Positions 51,301-61,758 of a DNA stretch of 64,000 bases are shown one piece after another. The notes beneath the pieces were generated by a model, which was not told where the DNA came from, searched no databases, and was given only the letters and a program-made list of their open reading frames with translations. This DNA comes from Phorcus lineatus (taxonomy: Eukaryota; Mollusca; Gastropoda; Trochida; Trochidae), in NCBI GenBank assembly GCA_921293015.1, contig OV121087.1:136501-200500 (forward strand). Reading direction: 5' to 3'. The position numbers and the translations under genes were made by a program. Position 1 is the stretch's first letter, and each line of letters begins with the position of its first letter.

Positions 51301-53055
51301 AAGGGGCACAGAGTATGTTGTTGGAGTCAAAAATGTTTAATTTCATAAATGGTGTTATTTTATCGAGAAGTAGTGGATATTTCAGAAACTCGAAAAACTA
51401 ATGCTGATAAGTTCAGTATAGTGACAATAAACGGGTGAAAATCGTGATTTGTGATCGAAAGCCGGATAGTGGCGCGAGCACATAACTCAAATGTAATTTT
51501 CGAAACTTGCTTACAGCAAAAACAAAGACAAACATAGTATGATACTGTTAATTTAAGTTGATCATTTAATTAATATACATGTTAATTGGACACAGAATTA
51601 TTTTTACTTTTTAACATTTATAGTCGTTTTGTGATTATCATAAATAACAAGAAAATATCATAAGTTAGGCATTTTAGAGATAAAGAAGCAAGTTTAGGGT
51701 GGCGATTTTAAGTTGACTCAGGTCATAATGTACATTGGTTCTTACTAAAGCCACATGAAATATCATGAAACATCCTCCCTGTCACCTAAAGCTAATGAAA
51801 CACCCACATCGATTGGACCTACGTGCCTCTTAAAAAAACTGTTGAAACACGCTTCAGTCTTGCGTTCAGGTCATTAGCTTTTGATACCAGGTCTCAGCTC
51901 ACAATTTCATTATAAGCATTAGGGGAGGTCTCTTTTGAAATTGAAATTTCAAATTTCTGAACATAAGCTGAAAAAGGACTGTTTATGATCTCATCTATAC
52001 CAAAAACATATGCTATCCATATCTCGTGTCAAAGTCTTTCATTTGGTTTATGTTTCACTCAAGGGCGGGTAATCTAAGTACAAATTATCCTGATGAAGTG
52101 TCCCAGGGGTGTTTGTCAAGATTATCGAAACCAGAGATGGAACACAGACGTATACTAATTTCATCATAATTTTTATCAAATCAAAAATCGTTTTACACAT
52201 CCGACTTGCTATCTCTTCATATTTTATCTTATTTGTGAAGACAATTCTGAAGGAAACGAATTGGTTACAGAGATTATATTGGAAGAAACTAAATCTTACT
52301 CTGACGTTTTGTGTTCAAACGCAAGGTCACATATAGATTAAAAGTAACATACATACATAACATAGTCGTTTGCAGAATCATTTTAATCCCCAAATATGCC
52401 TGAAAAATGTCTGCCGTTCCTTTCGTCCGAATAGCTCCATTGTAAGCTTGCTTGCGGCTGTTTAGCTGTCTCTTTCATAACTTGATCATTGACTGCTTCT
52501 TTTGGGAAACCGCCTGGATAACTTCTTTTTCTTCTCTGTCTTTGAAGATATGTCCATAGGTGTTTTGGATGTATCCAAATAATCTGTCCTCTAGTCCCTC
52601 CTCCGTATTTGCGTTTTCTGGTATCCCGAGGAACTGTTGGATTGAGGACAATTGTAATTTGATAGCTTGTAATTCTTGCATTACCTCAGCACTTGTTGGC
52701 GGCTGTTGTCCAGGTTGGCTGGGTCCAACATTGAACCTATTCTATATGTGACCTTGCGTTTGAACCAACTCAACTTTTCATATATATATGATAACGATCA
52801 TATCGTTTCATCACTGATGAGTCAATACTCTTGACGAAATACTAGTATCGGATTAGATAAATATATATATATATATATATTGGTGTTTGTGTGTGTTCAA
52901 AGTCGAAGAACCCATACATAGGAGAAAAACATGTTAAAAGTTTACCTTTTTGTAGAATAGATACGAAGAACCCATACAGATTTACCTTGTTGAAGAACAG
53001 TTACGAAGAACACAAAGACGATCCATCTCAATGCTCCGGGTCCAAGTACTTCCAT
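48141..53055 (-). CDS. Secreted C-type lectin with C-terminal PAN-like module (copy 1, complete)
   Basis: Four exons (52986-53055, 50831-50978, 49264-49481, 48141-48385) join in phase into 226 residues. Residues 1 to about 26 form a signal peptide (core WIVFVFFVTVL). Residues 28-142 form a C-type lectin domain with the canonical cysteines C45-C139 and C116-C131 and WLGI. The ligand loop has EPD instead of EPN or QPD, and WND is absent (LWHTRRC), so classical calcium-dependent sugar binding is doubtful. Residues 182-202 contain four cysteines spaced as in the core of a PAN/apple module. Three N-glycosylation sequons (NGT, NIS, NIT) are visible. It is probably a secreted recognition protein; the ligand is unknown. 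A near twin lies downstream. Confidence 0.85.
49264..49481 (-). CDS. Lectin copy 1, exon 3
   Basis: 218 bp, acceptor ATTACCACAG, donor GAAG|GTAAGA. It carries the core of the lectin fold and its ligand loop, AWLGIQYNGEVFLWTDGSEV through EPDNLEKSQC. Confidence 0.85.
50371..50720 (+). pseudogene. LINE reverse transcriptase fragment
   Basis: In intron 2 of lectin copy 1. Reads FRKAFNPVNRQILWYTLI, then an in-frame stop, then SGVRQGCVLSPFLLTI. These are the conserved finger/palm motifs of non-LTR reverse transcriptases. The catalytic YADD region is missing and the frame is broken. Confidence 0.7.
50831..50978 (-). CDS. Lectin copy 1, exon 2
   Basis: 148 bp, acceptor CATTTCAG, donor GG|GTCGGT (phase 2). 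It encodes SYLYINENGTFIEGRQLCQR and the first helix region of the lectin fold. Copy 2 has the same length and borders. Confidence 0.8.
51235..51835. repeat. Dispersed repeat, copy 2, inserted in lectin copy 1 intron 1
   Basis: Positions 51305-51790 match 40090-40620. The counterpart intron of duplication copy 2 lacks it, passing from the ATAAAGATCGAAAA area to CTGCAACACGCTTTAATC near 61545. Confidence 0.55.
52313..52765. mobile_element. 453-bp element with perfect 25-bp terminal inverted repeats
   Basis: GTTCAAACGCAAGGTCACAT plus five more bases at 52313-52337 is exactly inverted at 52741-52765. It sits in intron 1 of lectin copy 1. The family is not recognised and no target duplication is obvious. 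Confidence 0.65.
52475..52745 (-). pseudogene. Open frame fragment inside the TIR element
   Basis: A minus-strand frame runs from inside the right TIR to a stop at 52475 (ATG at 52681). It is about 90 codons: a Pro/Gln-rich start, then MQELQAIKLQLSSIQQFLGI and a charged helical end. This looks like a real protein tail, perhaps captured from a host or transposon gene. I do not recognise it. Confidence 0.35.
52986..53055 (-). CDS. Lectin copy 1, exon 1 (signal peptide)
   Basis: MEVLGPGALRWIVFVFFVTV and three more residues, then donor AAG|GTAAAT in phase 1, which fits exon 2. The ATG at 53055 begins a typical signal peptide. Confidence 0.7.
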
Positions 53056-53059
53056 CTTC

Positions 53060-53890
53060 ACTTTGTACAAAGCTTGGTAACACGACAGTTCACCAAGGAA
53101 TATTGCTGGTAGTCCTAGTGCTACTGTCTTGCTAAATCCAGTGGGTATTTTGCTGATTTGGACACTCGGAAATTGATTGCGCAGAGTATCGAACAAGCAT
53201 TGTGGAAGAACAAACTCTTCAAACACCGGATAAAGAAACGATCAAATCGTTCGATACCTCAAAAGTTTCAGTTGTTCTTAAAAACTAAATGTGAGTTGGA
53301 AATGTTACAACGTAAACACTGTTCAACACTAAAAAGTCGTTAAAATACTAAATAAAAATGCTGAAAAAAACTTGCTAAACCCAGTTGCTATGTCGGATGT
53401 TGGTAAAAGCAATCATACACAACGGATATCTGTTCAATATTGAGACAGACCGTCTTAATCCATCAAGCAACAATGGCAAAGAGTGCTCGAAGCGAACCGC
53501 TAAAGAAACAGGCATATTTTGATATATTGGACAAAAAAGATGCATTGAATGATATTGAATTGACTTAATGCATCTTCGTTTTTGTATTTGTTGACATTTT
53601 TGAAGAAAATTCGCGAACAAATGTACTAATGACGCTGAACAAACAAATGGTATCGAACACACGAGACAATTATAATTATTATCGAGGAAACGTAATTTGT
53701 ATAAAAATAGTTTTAAAGTTTTGTCAGAGTGCATTGCTAAATGGATAAATCTATACTAAAAGTTTTACCGACCAGTCTTGTGATGTTATACTAATTTGGC
53801 CTTGATATGGTAAGATGATGCGGTTATGGGCTGGTTTTGGTTTATATGGAAATTAATTCTCCCTACCTTTTACAAACACACTCATCCAAA
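53060..53890. other. Upstream flank of lectin copy 1
   Basis: It probably holds the promoter, but I see no clear TATA box. The minus-strand frame at 53375-53734 has no features of a gene. Confidence 0.35.
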
Positions 53891-53898
53891 CACACACT

Positions 53899-54110
53899 GT
53901 GCCGGACGCGATTGCCTTAGAGATCGAAATTCCCCTTGAAAATTGTGTATGTAAGTTCTTTACTACTAGAACCATTGAAGACGAGCTACATTTTCCTACA
54001 ACATGCAGTTCATACAAAGACATAAGAATTCGTCTTTGGAATCACTCTTACGATAAAATTTTACCAACTATATGGGACGATCTCAACTAGTATTTGAAAT
54101 AAACATACTA
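53899..54110 (+). pseudogene. LINE 3' end fragment
   Basis: Encodes IEDELHFPTTCSSYKDIR, which matches the Cys/His region after the reverse transcriptase in many LINEs (C..C...VEDE.HFL..C..Y...R). Only the terminal piece is present. Confidence 0.55.
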
Positions 54111-54309
54111 TGTACGACATATATTTTAACATAGTTTTTAAAAAAATCTCTTTACACTGAAAATACTGTTTTTACTTATTATATATAGTTCTGTATGTTT
54201 TGATACCTTTATGCATTCAAAGTCCATTTCGTTTTCAGGGTATTTTTTGAAGATTTTTTACCTCCGAAAGCATTACTTTTTAAACCCAGATTAATATAAA
54301 AAAAATAGA

Positions 54310-55676
54310 GCCATGGGCTCTGTAGCTCATCAGACTTTTGATAGAAATAGGTGTTTGGGTTTAGACCATGGGGTCATGGGCAGTGTAGGAAAGATAGCCT
54401 GTCCCAACGTCTGAGTTATTCACAATCAAATAAAAAAGGCCCATTGCCCATTTGGGGTCAAGGGGTCACCGAACCTACAATTTAGAATCCCCAGTGTCCA
54501 AGGAGTCTACACACAACTATTAAGCTATCAAGACCTTTTGGAACTGGAGAAGAAGATGAAAGTAGGATTTTCAGGTTTTGACCCCTGTGACCCCATTTGG
54601 GGTCAAGTGGTCACCAAACCTACAATTTAGAATCTCCAGTGTCCAAGGAGTCTTCACACAAGTTTTCAGCTCTCTAGACCTTTTGGAAATAGGGAAAAAG
54701 ATGAAATTAGGTTTTATAGGTTTTGACCCCTGTGACCCCATTTGGGGTCATGGGGTCACCAAACCTACAATTCAGAATCCCCATTGTCCAAGGAGTCTAC
54801 ACACAACTATTAAGCTATCAAGACCTTTTGGAACTGGAGAAGAAGATGAAATGGGATTTTAAGATTTTGACCCTGTGACCCCATTTGGGGTCAAGTGGTC
54901 ACCAAACATACAATTTAGATTCCCCAGTGTCCAAGGAGTCTTCACACAAGTTTTCAGCCCTCTAGACCTTTTGGAACTAGGGAAAAAGATGAAATTAGGT
55001 TTTATAGGTTTTGACCCCTGTGACCCCATTTGGGGTCATGGGGTCACCAGACCTACAATTTAGAATCCCCGTTGGCCAAGGAGTCTACACACACCTTTTC
55101 AGCTCTCTAGACCTTTTGGAACTGGAAAAGAAGATGAAAATAGGTTTTTCAGGTTTGACCCCTGTGACCCCATTTGGGGTCATGGGGTCACCAAACCTAC
55201 AATTTAGAATCTCCAGTGCCCAAGGAGTCTACACACAACTATTCAGCTCTCTGGACCTTTTGGAACTGGAGAAGAAGATGAAAATAGGTTTTTCATGTTT
55301 TGACCCCTGTGACCTCATTTGGGGTCAAGGGGTCACAAAATCTACAATTTAGAATCTCCATTGCCCAAGAAGTCTACACACAACTTTTCAGCTCTCTGGA
55401 CCTTTTGGAACTGGAGAAGAAGAATAAAATAGATTTTTAAGGTTTTGACCCTTGTGACCCCATTTGGGGTCATGGGGTCACGAAATCTACAATTTAGAAT
55501 CCCCATTTGCCAAGGAGTATGCACATAAAATTTCAGCTCTCTAGAGTCATTGGTTCTGGAGAAGAAGTCGAAAAAGTGAAAAGTTTACGGATGGACGGAC
55601 GGACGGACGGATGGACGGACGCCGGACGCCTTGCCATGCCATAAGCCCATCGGGTCTTTCAGACCTGATGAGCTAA
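54310..55676 (+). mobile_element. Transposon-like block with eight ~144-bp internal repeats
   Basis: The edges carry inverted TAGCTCATCA (about 54328 and 55665). Inside, units recur at about 54451, 54595, 54741, 54884, 55029, 55172, 55318 and 55462. Each has GACCCC.TGTGACCCCATT, TGGGGTCATGGGGTCAC, TACAATTTAGAATC and CCTTTTGGAACTGGAGAAGA. The right end has a (GGAC)n run. No transposase is seen. Confidence 0.7.
55590..55625 (+). repeat. GGAC microsatellite at the right edge of the repeat block
   Basis: GGATGGACGGACGGACGGAC and similar units, followed by GCCGGACGCC. Confidence 0.8.
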
Positions 55677-55679
55677 AAA

Positions 55680-56765
55680 TTAGAAATAAATTTTCCATCG
55701 CATTGTTCAGTGATTCATTTTATTTTAAAACAAGGTGATTTTAGACAATCAAAATAATTCCTTTAAATAAGATCGGGTTTTTTTTCAAAGTTACAAATAA
55801 TTTTTAATCAAAGTCAATCAAATTAAACTTTATCAAAGAAATCTTTTAAAATACAAGTAAGAATTTCATCAGAGGAAAGATATTTATCAAAGTAACTCAT
55901 TTGATATTTTTCATCAAAGTTCATAGTCATTCCTTCATCATTAAAATTCGTTTTTGTCATTATATCATTTTATAAAGAATCTTTCTCTGAAATAACAAAA
56001 ATCCTGTTCAAGTAGATATTCTTGCTATATTACCTTTATTTCATCAAAATCATTTCCATCAAAGTTTGAATCTTTATGAAAGTTGACATTCTATCAAAGT
56101 AATTTTCTTTTTATAAAATAAGTTTTCTGTCAAACTTAAAGTAAACTTTAACTGAAAGCATATCATTTGATTGTTAAGTAGGTTTTTGAAAGCGACACAA
56201 TTCGAGCAGTCAAGCTAGGACTTCCCTTATCAGTCCTAGCCTGTACCTTACGACATTTACAACACTTATTAATCAAAATCAATTGTGATATTTGTATATT
56301 TGAAGTGACATTTGTATATACTACTTGCTTTCGCTCGATCTTCTTTGTTAAATGACGAGGACATTTCATTGATGTCTCAATAAAAACGCCTGATGGAAAC
56401 AATGAACAAGATATTCAAACTTGGAAGTTTGAAAACTACAACTATCTAGATTCTGTTAGAAAATCTCATTTAAATGTTGAAAGCGTAAACAAAGCAGCTT
56501 AACAATATTTTGAAATGACAGAATTCTTACAAAATCACCTTGGGAAAAACAAACTGTAATATCACACGTCCCAAGGTCCCATACAGGTTTATCATTGCAG
56601 CCTGCGTTAACTAGTTCTACAGGCAGCGTCAACCATGCTTAAGCAAACGGGCTTGGACAGTATTGAATATCACCTTCAAAACGATGTATTTCTCACAAAA
56701 TGTATTAAAGAGATATTATACTTTAACTGTGCTGAAATTTATGAATTTACAACTTCTTTATTGAA
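55680..56765. other. Intergenic sequence between lectin copies
   Basis: AT-rich with many TCATCAAAG-like short repeats (55790-56110). I see no gene. Confidence 0.35.
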
Positions 56766-58729
56766 AAGAGATTTCTTCGTTTATGAGACGTTTAACAATC
56801 GCATTTTAAAATCTATTTCTTATAAAATCAAACTATGAAATTTAAGAGAAATGTTAATTTCTTTTTAAACTGATTTTTATGGTAAGTTAATGAAAACATT
56901 TGATCACATACAATAATATTACAGAATATGAATCTATGAAAAAATATTTTTTTAGAACTGTTTTCGTAAAACTTTAATATGAATTATGAATTTCGTTAAA
57001 CCCGATACCGTAGAAAAATGTGAAACCATCATGTTGTAGTGGTGTCGTCACTGCGCAATACTCTATTGATCAAGCAGAAGGACGCACATCTCATACAGTT
57101 CTGAATTTATTGTCATTTATCATTTACAACAGTGGTTAAGGGAGATAATCCTTTATAACTGAATGTACATCTGAACATCAGTAACGAACATGACCATACA
57201 TCTTCATTATTGTTACAACTCTTTAAATTCCATAAATTTTATTTCTTATTAAAAAAATTACATATTCAACGCCGATTCTGATGAAAAAGATTGCAGGCCT
57301 GTAAAACATTATTTCCTTTCTCGGAAGCAGACGTTTTGTAAATGAAGACATGGGTAAAATACAAGCACTTGTCAAATCATAAAGATTCGAGTATAGACTA
57401 TTATCGAACAAATGAGCTCCGGAAACGTTATGTTGGTGCCGTAATTCATACTTTTGTGTATAGTTTGAGGTAATTTCAACCGACGTTAAATAATAAGCTC
57501 AGGGAAAGCGAATTGCACATAGACAGTCCAATAGAATTCCTTAGATAAGGGAGATAACTCTATAAAGCTTAAGTGCTAAACCTCGAACTATTTCATTACT
57601 TGGAAGAATACTTAGAAGCCTATCATGTGTTAAAAAACCCCACTATTTCAACTGTATGAACAATTCGATAATAATACTTGACTTATCCACTGAAAACGTT
57701 TGCATGTGTTTTCCTCAGATATTAATATAGAGTAGTAACAATAAACATGTATGACTTTTAACACAATTTATAAGCGATACAGATCAGTTGCCGACTTGAA
57801 AATCTAGACAGTAACAATACAATAACCCCAATATCTATAACGACAACTGCCAATTTTATTAGCTCAGAACGATAAGTTCAGCGACACCTACTTAAACCCA
57901 ATTACAAATGCTCGTGCAGGACCTGTTTCTCACGTGCGACAACTTTAAAGAGGTTGGCCAATCGACTACGGTCCGCCTTGTTGTTTATAAGGGAAAATGA
58001 CATGTAAGAAGGGACCGTAAATTAAACAAATTTTTTTTAAAACCTTGTAAAATAAAGTATATGTATGGATAGAATATACAACCAATGCGCTGATTTTCAC
58101 ACCACTAAGAGGTACACGAATCATAAGCCTTTATGGTGTAGGCAAAAGATCGTTTCTATTGTCATTCTAACCCAAGTGGGAGTATGAAACCGAACTACCA
58201 ATTGTTTACGGCATTGTCTCGTCTTGGCAAGGCAAAATCTTGAAGCTTTGAAGGTGGCCAAGAGCGCAGAATGTCCTACAAGAGGAGTTAAGGGTAGGGA
58301 AAAAATGTAATATGTTTGAGCGATGTCCAAACGGTGTTTGGGACGTTGCTTTTTAAATTATTACCGTCGTGGACTAGAATTTACGGGTATTAGGTATAGT
58401 CTGGCAACATGCTAAACCTTAATTTGAAGATGACATAAGAGTTGAAACAAGACCGACCAATATCTGAACTGTACAGGCATACTTCCAGCTGTCCCTTACA
58501 ACCAAGCGTCAATATTACAGGCTGTCGCAATTGTTACTATGGGTTACGTCGGGTGGAACTCCAGGTGACGTGGTGAGACAAGTCGTACAAATATGGGTAT
58601 TGTACTGTTTGGTGAAATAAATATTGAAACTAGGAAGCACGAAACGTTTTTTTTTACAATATTGCGAACTAAATGAAAAAATAATGGAAATATTGCATTA
58701 CAATAGACATTTGTTTGTTCATTGGTGCA

Positions 58730-58983
58730 TTATGATGCAAAATCCCTCTTCCATATCCTTGAGTTATCACTTGTCTCGCTGGTAGTTATGGTAGTAACAT
58801 TACTGTAGATATTGCACACTTCACCGTCAAGGGAGAAGAAAAAACAGTTTCCAATTTTCAAACAGTCCTTTGCACATGCCCCAATGCTCGTTTCCGGTTT
58901 AGTCACCGTCGGTTCAGCGTCCAAAACCTGTCCATTCTGCCATATAGAAAATGTTGAATCTTGAATTTCAGGAGAGGGGACGT
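58730..58983 (-). CDS. Lectin copy 2, exon 4 (PAN-like, stop)
   Basis: Acceptor ACTTTTCAG at 58984. The four PAN-like cysteines are unchanged. The stop is TAA at 58730-58732, three codons past the copy 1 stop. Confidence 0.8.
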
Positions 58984-61236
58984 CTGAAAAGTAAACGTGA
59001 ATGTTTAAATCGTGATTAAACCACGCTCATATGACTACATAAAATGTCATGTATAGGTATCTAAGACCCTATCTGACCTTCCTTATCTAAGTTTGAAATG
59101 AAATCTTGCACTGAGTAAAAATCCTAAAAACTACAGGAAAATTATAATGATCATGCCTAAATGCTGATTGGTGAAAAGATGTCTAATTTATCTATAATTA
59201 TCTATCACGTATTAATTGATTCCCGTATTGAGTTTTCAAGTTTAAGAAATAACGCATCAAGACTCATAACCTAGTTACAATCAATAGATCCATTTTAAAA
59301 AAATAGCATGCTTAATCAATGTCGTTAAAAAATATAGGGCAGGCCCAAGATAGAATAACCTCGATCAACAATGAATAATTCCTTGTTTTGAAGTCTGTCA
59401 GAGTTTACATCTTACCCAATTAAAGAGTATTTTCATGATAAAAATATCTCTTATAATAGTCTCTCATAACCCGTTGCAGGGTGGATCACCATTTTATTCT
59501 TTTAATAATTTCATTCATGTATATGTGTTTCCATTAAATGCATTGAGGCGAAACTCAAACGGTCATTGATAAATGAGTTTTGTTTGGGAGGAATGTGGTC
59601 TTTGGGTGTCAAAGGTGCAAGTATTGGAATAGCCACAGGAAAATTAGTTAAATAACTGACTTTAAGTTCAATTCGTTACAGTTTTCTTGTTTATTTTAAC
59701 CATGAATAAAAATTACGACTCTCAAAATTTACTAAATTTGAACTATTTTGAGAGAGGTGCGCACCACCGCAACCCCTCTCCCCCATCCCTTTTTCTGTCT
59801 GTATGAACGTATTGTATTGGTTAAGAAAACTTTCCTTACCTTCCTGCTGATAAGGGCCGCACAAGGCCGGGTATTCGGACGTGCATCGGCGCGTGTGCCA
59901 GAGCATGATGGACCACTTGACAACCGCGCATCGGCTATTTGTAAGACCGTCCGGTTCATCGTCTGTGTACACGTTCCATGCGGTGACCTGAACCTCGCTT
60001 CCGTCGGGCCACAGGAACACTGGCTCCTCGTACTGTATACCCAGCCACGCCACGGTTGCCCTGTGGTAAATATCAAGATGGGAAATAATGACAAAAATTC
60101 ACTGAAAGAGCAGTTGAAGCTCTTGAGAAGGTACCCTGACCTTGAAAATGACTAACGTCACGAAATAATCTTTTTACTTATTCCTCTAATGGAGCATTTG
60201 CTCCCGACAGAGGTTGCTCAAGTTTTATCTTCCTGCGCTTACCTAGCTCTGTCTTTTATATCGATATGTTTCTGAGGTTCTGGCAGATTCCCCTAGCGGC
60301 CAGAAACCATGTTCCGAATTTGAGAAACAATTCTAGAATGGAAAACTTTCTTACTGTACCCTTTCGTGATTCAGTCGCCATATAGTGAAACAGTGTTCTG
60401 TGAATAGACCACTGTGCACAGTTAACAGTACTATGAATTCTAGTTTAACCCGGAGCATACGGAACCTAACGAGGCTTTACGAATGATTTCTTTTGAAACG
60501 GCGTTGCTTATTGCACAACGGTGCATTGCAACTATCAGAAGTCTCAATTTCTAGTCCAGAAAGTTCTCGAATTTTAACAGGAGGTTAGCATAGGTGGATA
60601 TGATTTGAGCGACCCCTATGTGGAATGAATGCAAATGAAAAAGACTGTCTCTAAATTGGAAATACTCTGGTTATGGTCATTAGTTTACCCAGACCAGAGA
60701 CGCACAGAAGTACAAGTGATAACTTCCACCCGATTTTAATGAGATTACTCAGCCATACAAAATATCGATATTCTGTGCATCACGGGCAGACATAATCCGT
60801 TATCAAACCTCCAGTTAAAACATTTATATCGGTCGCAGCCTGTCGGGCTGATGTTATCGTAAATCGATGTGCCAACATTAATAAGATGTTGATTATTAAA
60901 GATCTAAAAGACATGTAAAATAACAACGAAGAGTAATAAAAGGGGTTTTATCCCCCTTCCACATAAAGGCAATAAGCCCTTCTTTATCTGACCGTTATTC
61001 TAAAGAGCCCATCATCTTAACGCACTCACTAACCAGTTGTCAAGTAAGAAAATTGAAAATGTAAGGGTGTATTTTCAGAAACACCGACCCCGATATGTTC
61101 TGATACATGGCATGGAGATCTTCCAGCTCCTGGTCAGACGACACCTTGGCAAGGTCAAGGCCGAACTTCTGACAGAGTTGTCTCCCTTCAATGAAGGTAC
61201 CATTTTTGTTGATGTAAAGATAAGACGCAGCTAAAG
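58730..61236 (-). CDS. C-type lectin with PAN-like module (copy 2, exons 2-4)
   Basis: Paralogue of the gene at 48141-53055. Exons 61089-61236, 59840-60060 and 58730-58983 match copy 1 exons 2 to 4 with the same borders and phases. Exon 1 (signal peptide) is beyond the window. Exon 2 and exon 4 peptides are almost unchanged. Exon 3 differs at many residues and has one extra codon (YTDDEPDG against YTSEPDN). The end is longer by three residues (KRDFAS). All lectin-domain and PAN-like cysteines are kept, so the copy looks functional. A 2169-bp insertion lies in its intron 1. Confidence 0.82.
59840..60060 (-). CDS. Lectin copy 2, exon 3
   Basis: 221 bp, one codon longer than copy 1. AWLGIQYEEPVFLWPDGSEV is followed by a changed loop, EPDGLTNSRC. 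Confidence 0.85.
61089..61236 (-). CDS. Lectin copy 2, exon 2
   Basis: 148 bp with the same splice sites as copy 1. It encodes SYLYINKNGTFIEGRQLCQK, with only a few changes from copy 1. Confidence 0.8.
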
Positions 61237-61758
61237 CTGAAATGAAAATATGCTGAGTGTGTTTAGCTATCAAAAATTAAGAATTTTTAAATAAGATATT
61301 TAGTAAGGGAAATGTTTTAAAGATGGAAAATGTCTAAATCAAAGCAACCCAGTGAATGATTTAACTAGTGGGACTGAACCTGTCCTCTTTATCCGGTCTA
61401 TTCACTTTCAATGCAAATTTGCACTTTGTATAACGTAAAAACCATTGACTAGCTGCCGGGTCAGATTAATGAAGCATTACATCCATAAAGATCGAAAAAT
61501 AACAATGAAATGGGTGGTCTCGCTTCTTGTATCCTCGGTGAATGAAACTGCAACACGCTTTAATCTTGCGCTTTTAAAACTAGCTTGGCATACCAGATCT
61601 TAGCTCACACTTTCGTATAAACAGCTAATCGGGAGGGAAGGTCTCCTATGAAATCTAAAATTCCGATTTCTGAGCATTCGCTGAAAAGGACTGTTTTTAC
61701 CTCTGCTTTACGGAACACATATTTCCACATCTATGGTCAAACTTTTATTGTTTCATAA

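Larger units (their letters stand above)
44500..53340. repeat. Segmental duplication, copy 1
   Basis: Exons, introns and flanks match copy 2 (about 56770 to the window end) in order and orientation, from GTAAAACTTTAATATGAAT near 44755 to the region of exon 1. Intronic and flanking identity is visibly high but broken by insertions, mostly in copy 1. Confidence 0.85.

Noticed and set aside
53375-53734. 119-codon minus-strand frame upstream of lectin copy 1
   Set aside because: No signal, domain or splice context; its place in the presumed promoter region argues against a gene.
54578-55524. Several open frames in the half-site repeat block
   Set aside because: Products of an in-frame repeat unit (DPCDPIWG), with no sign of being translated.
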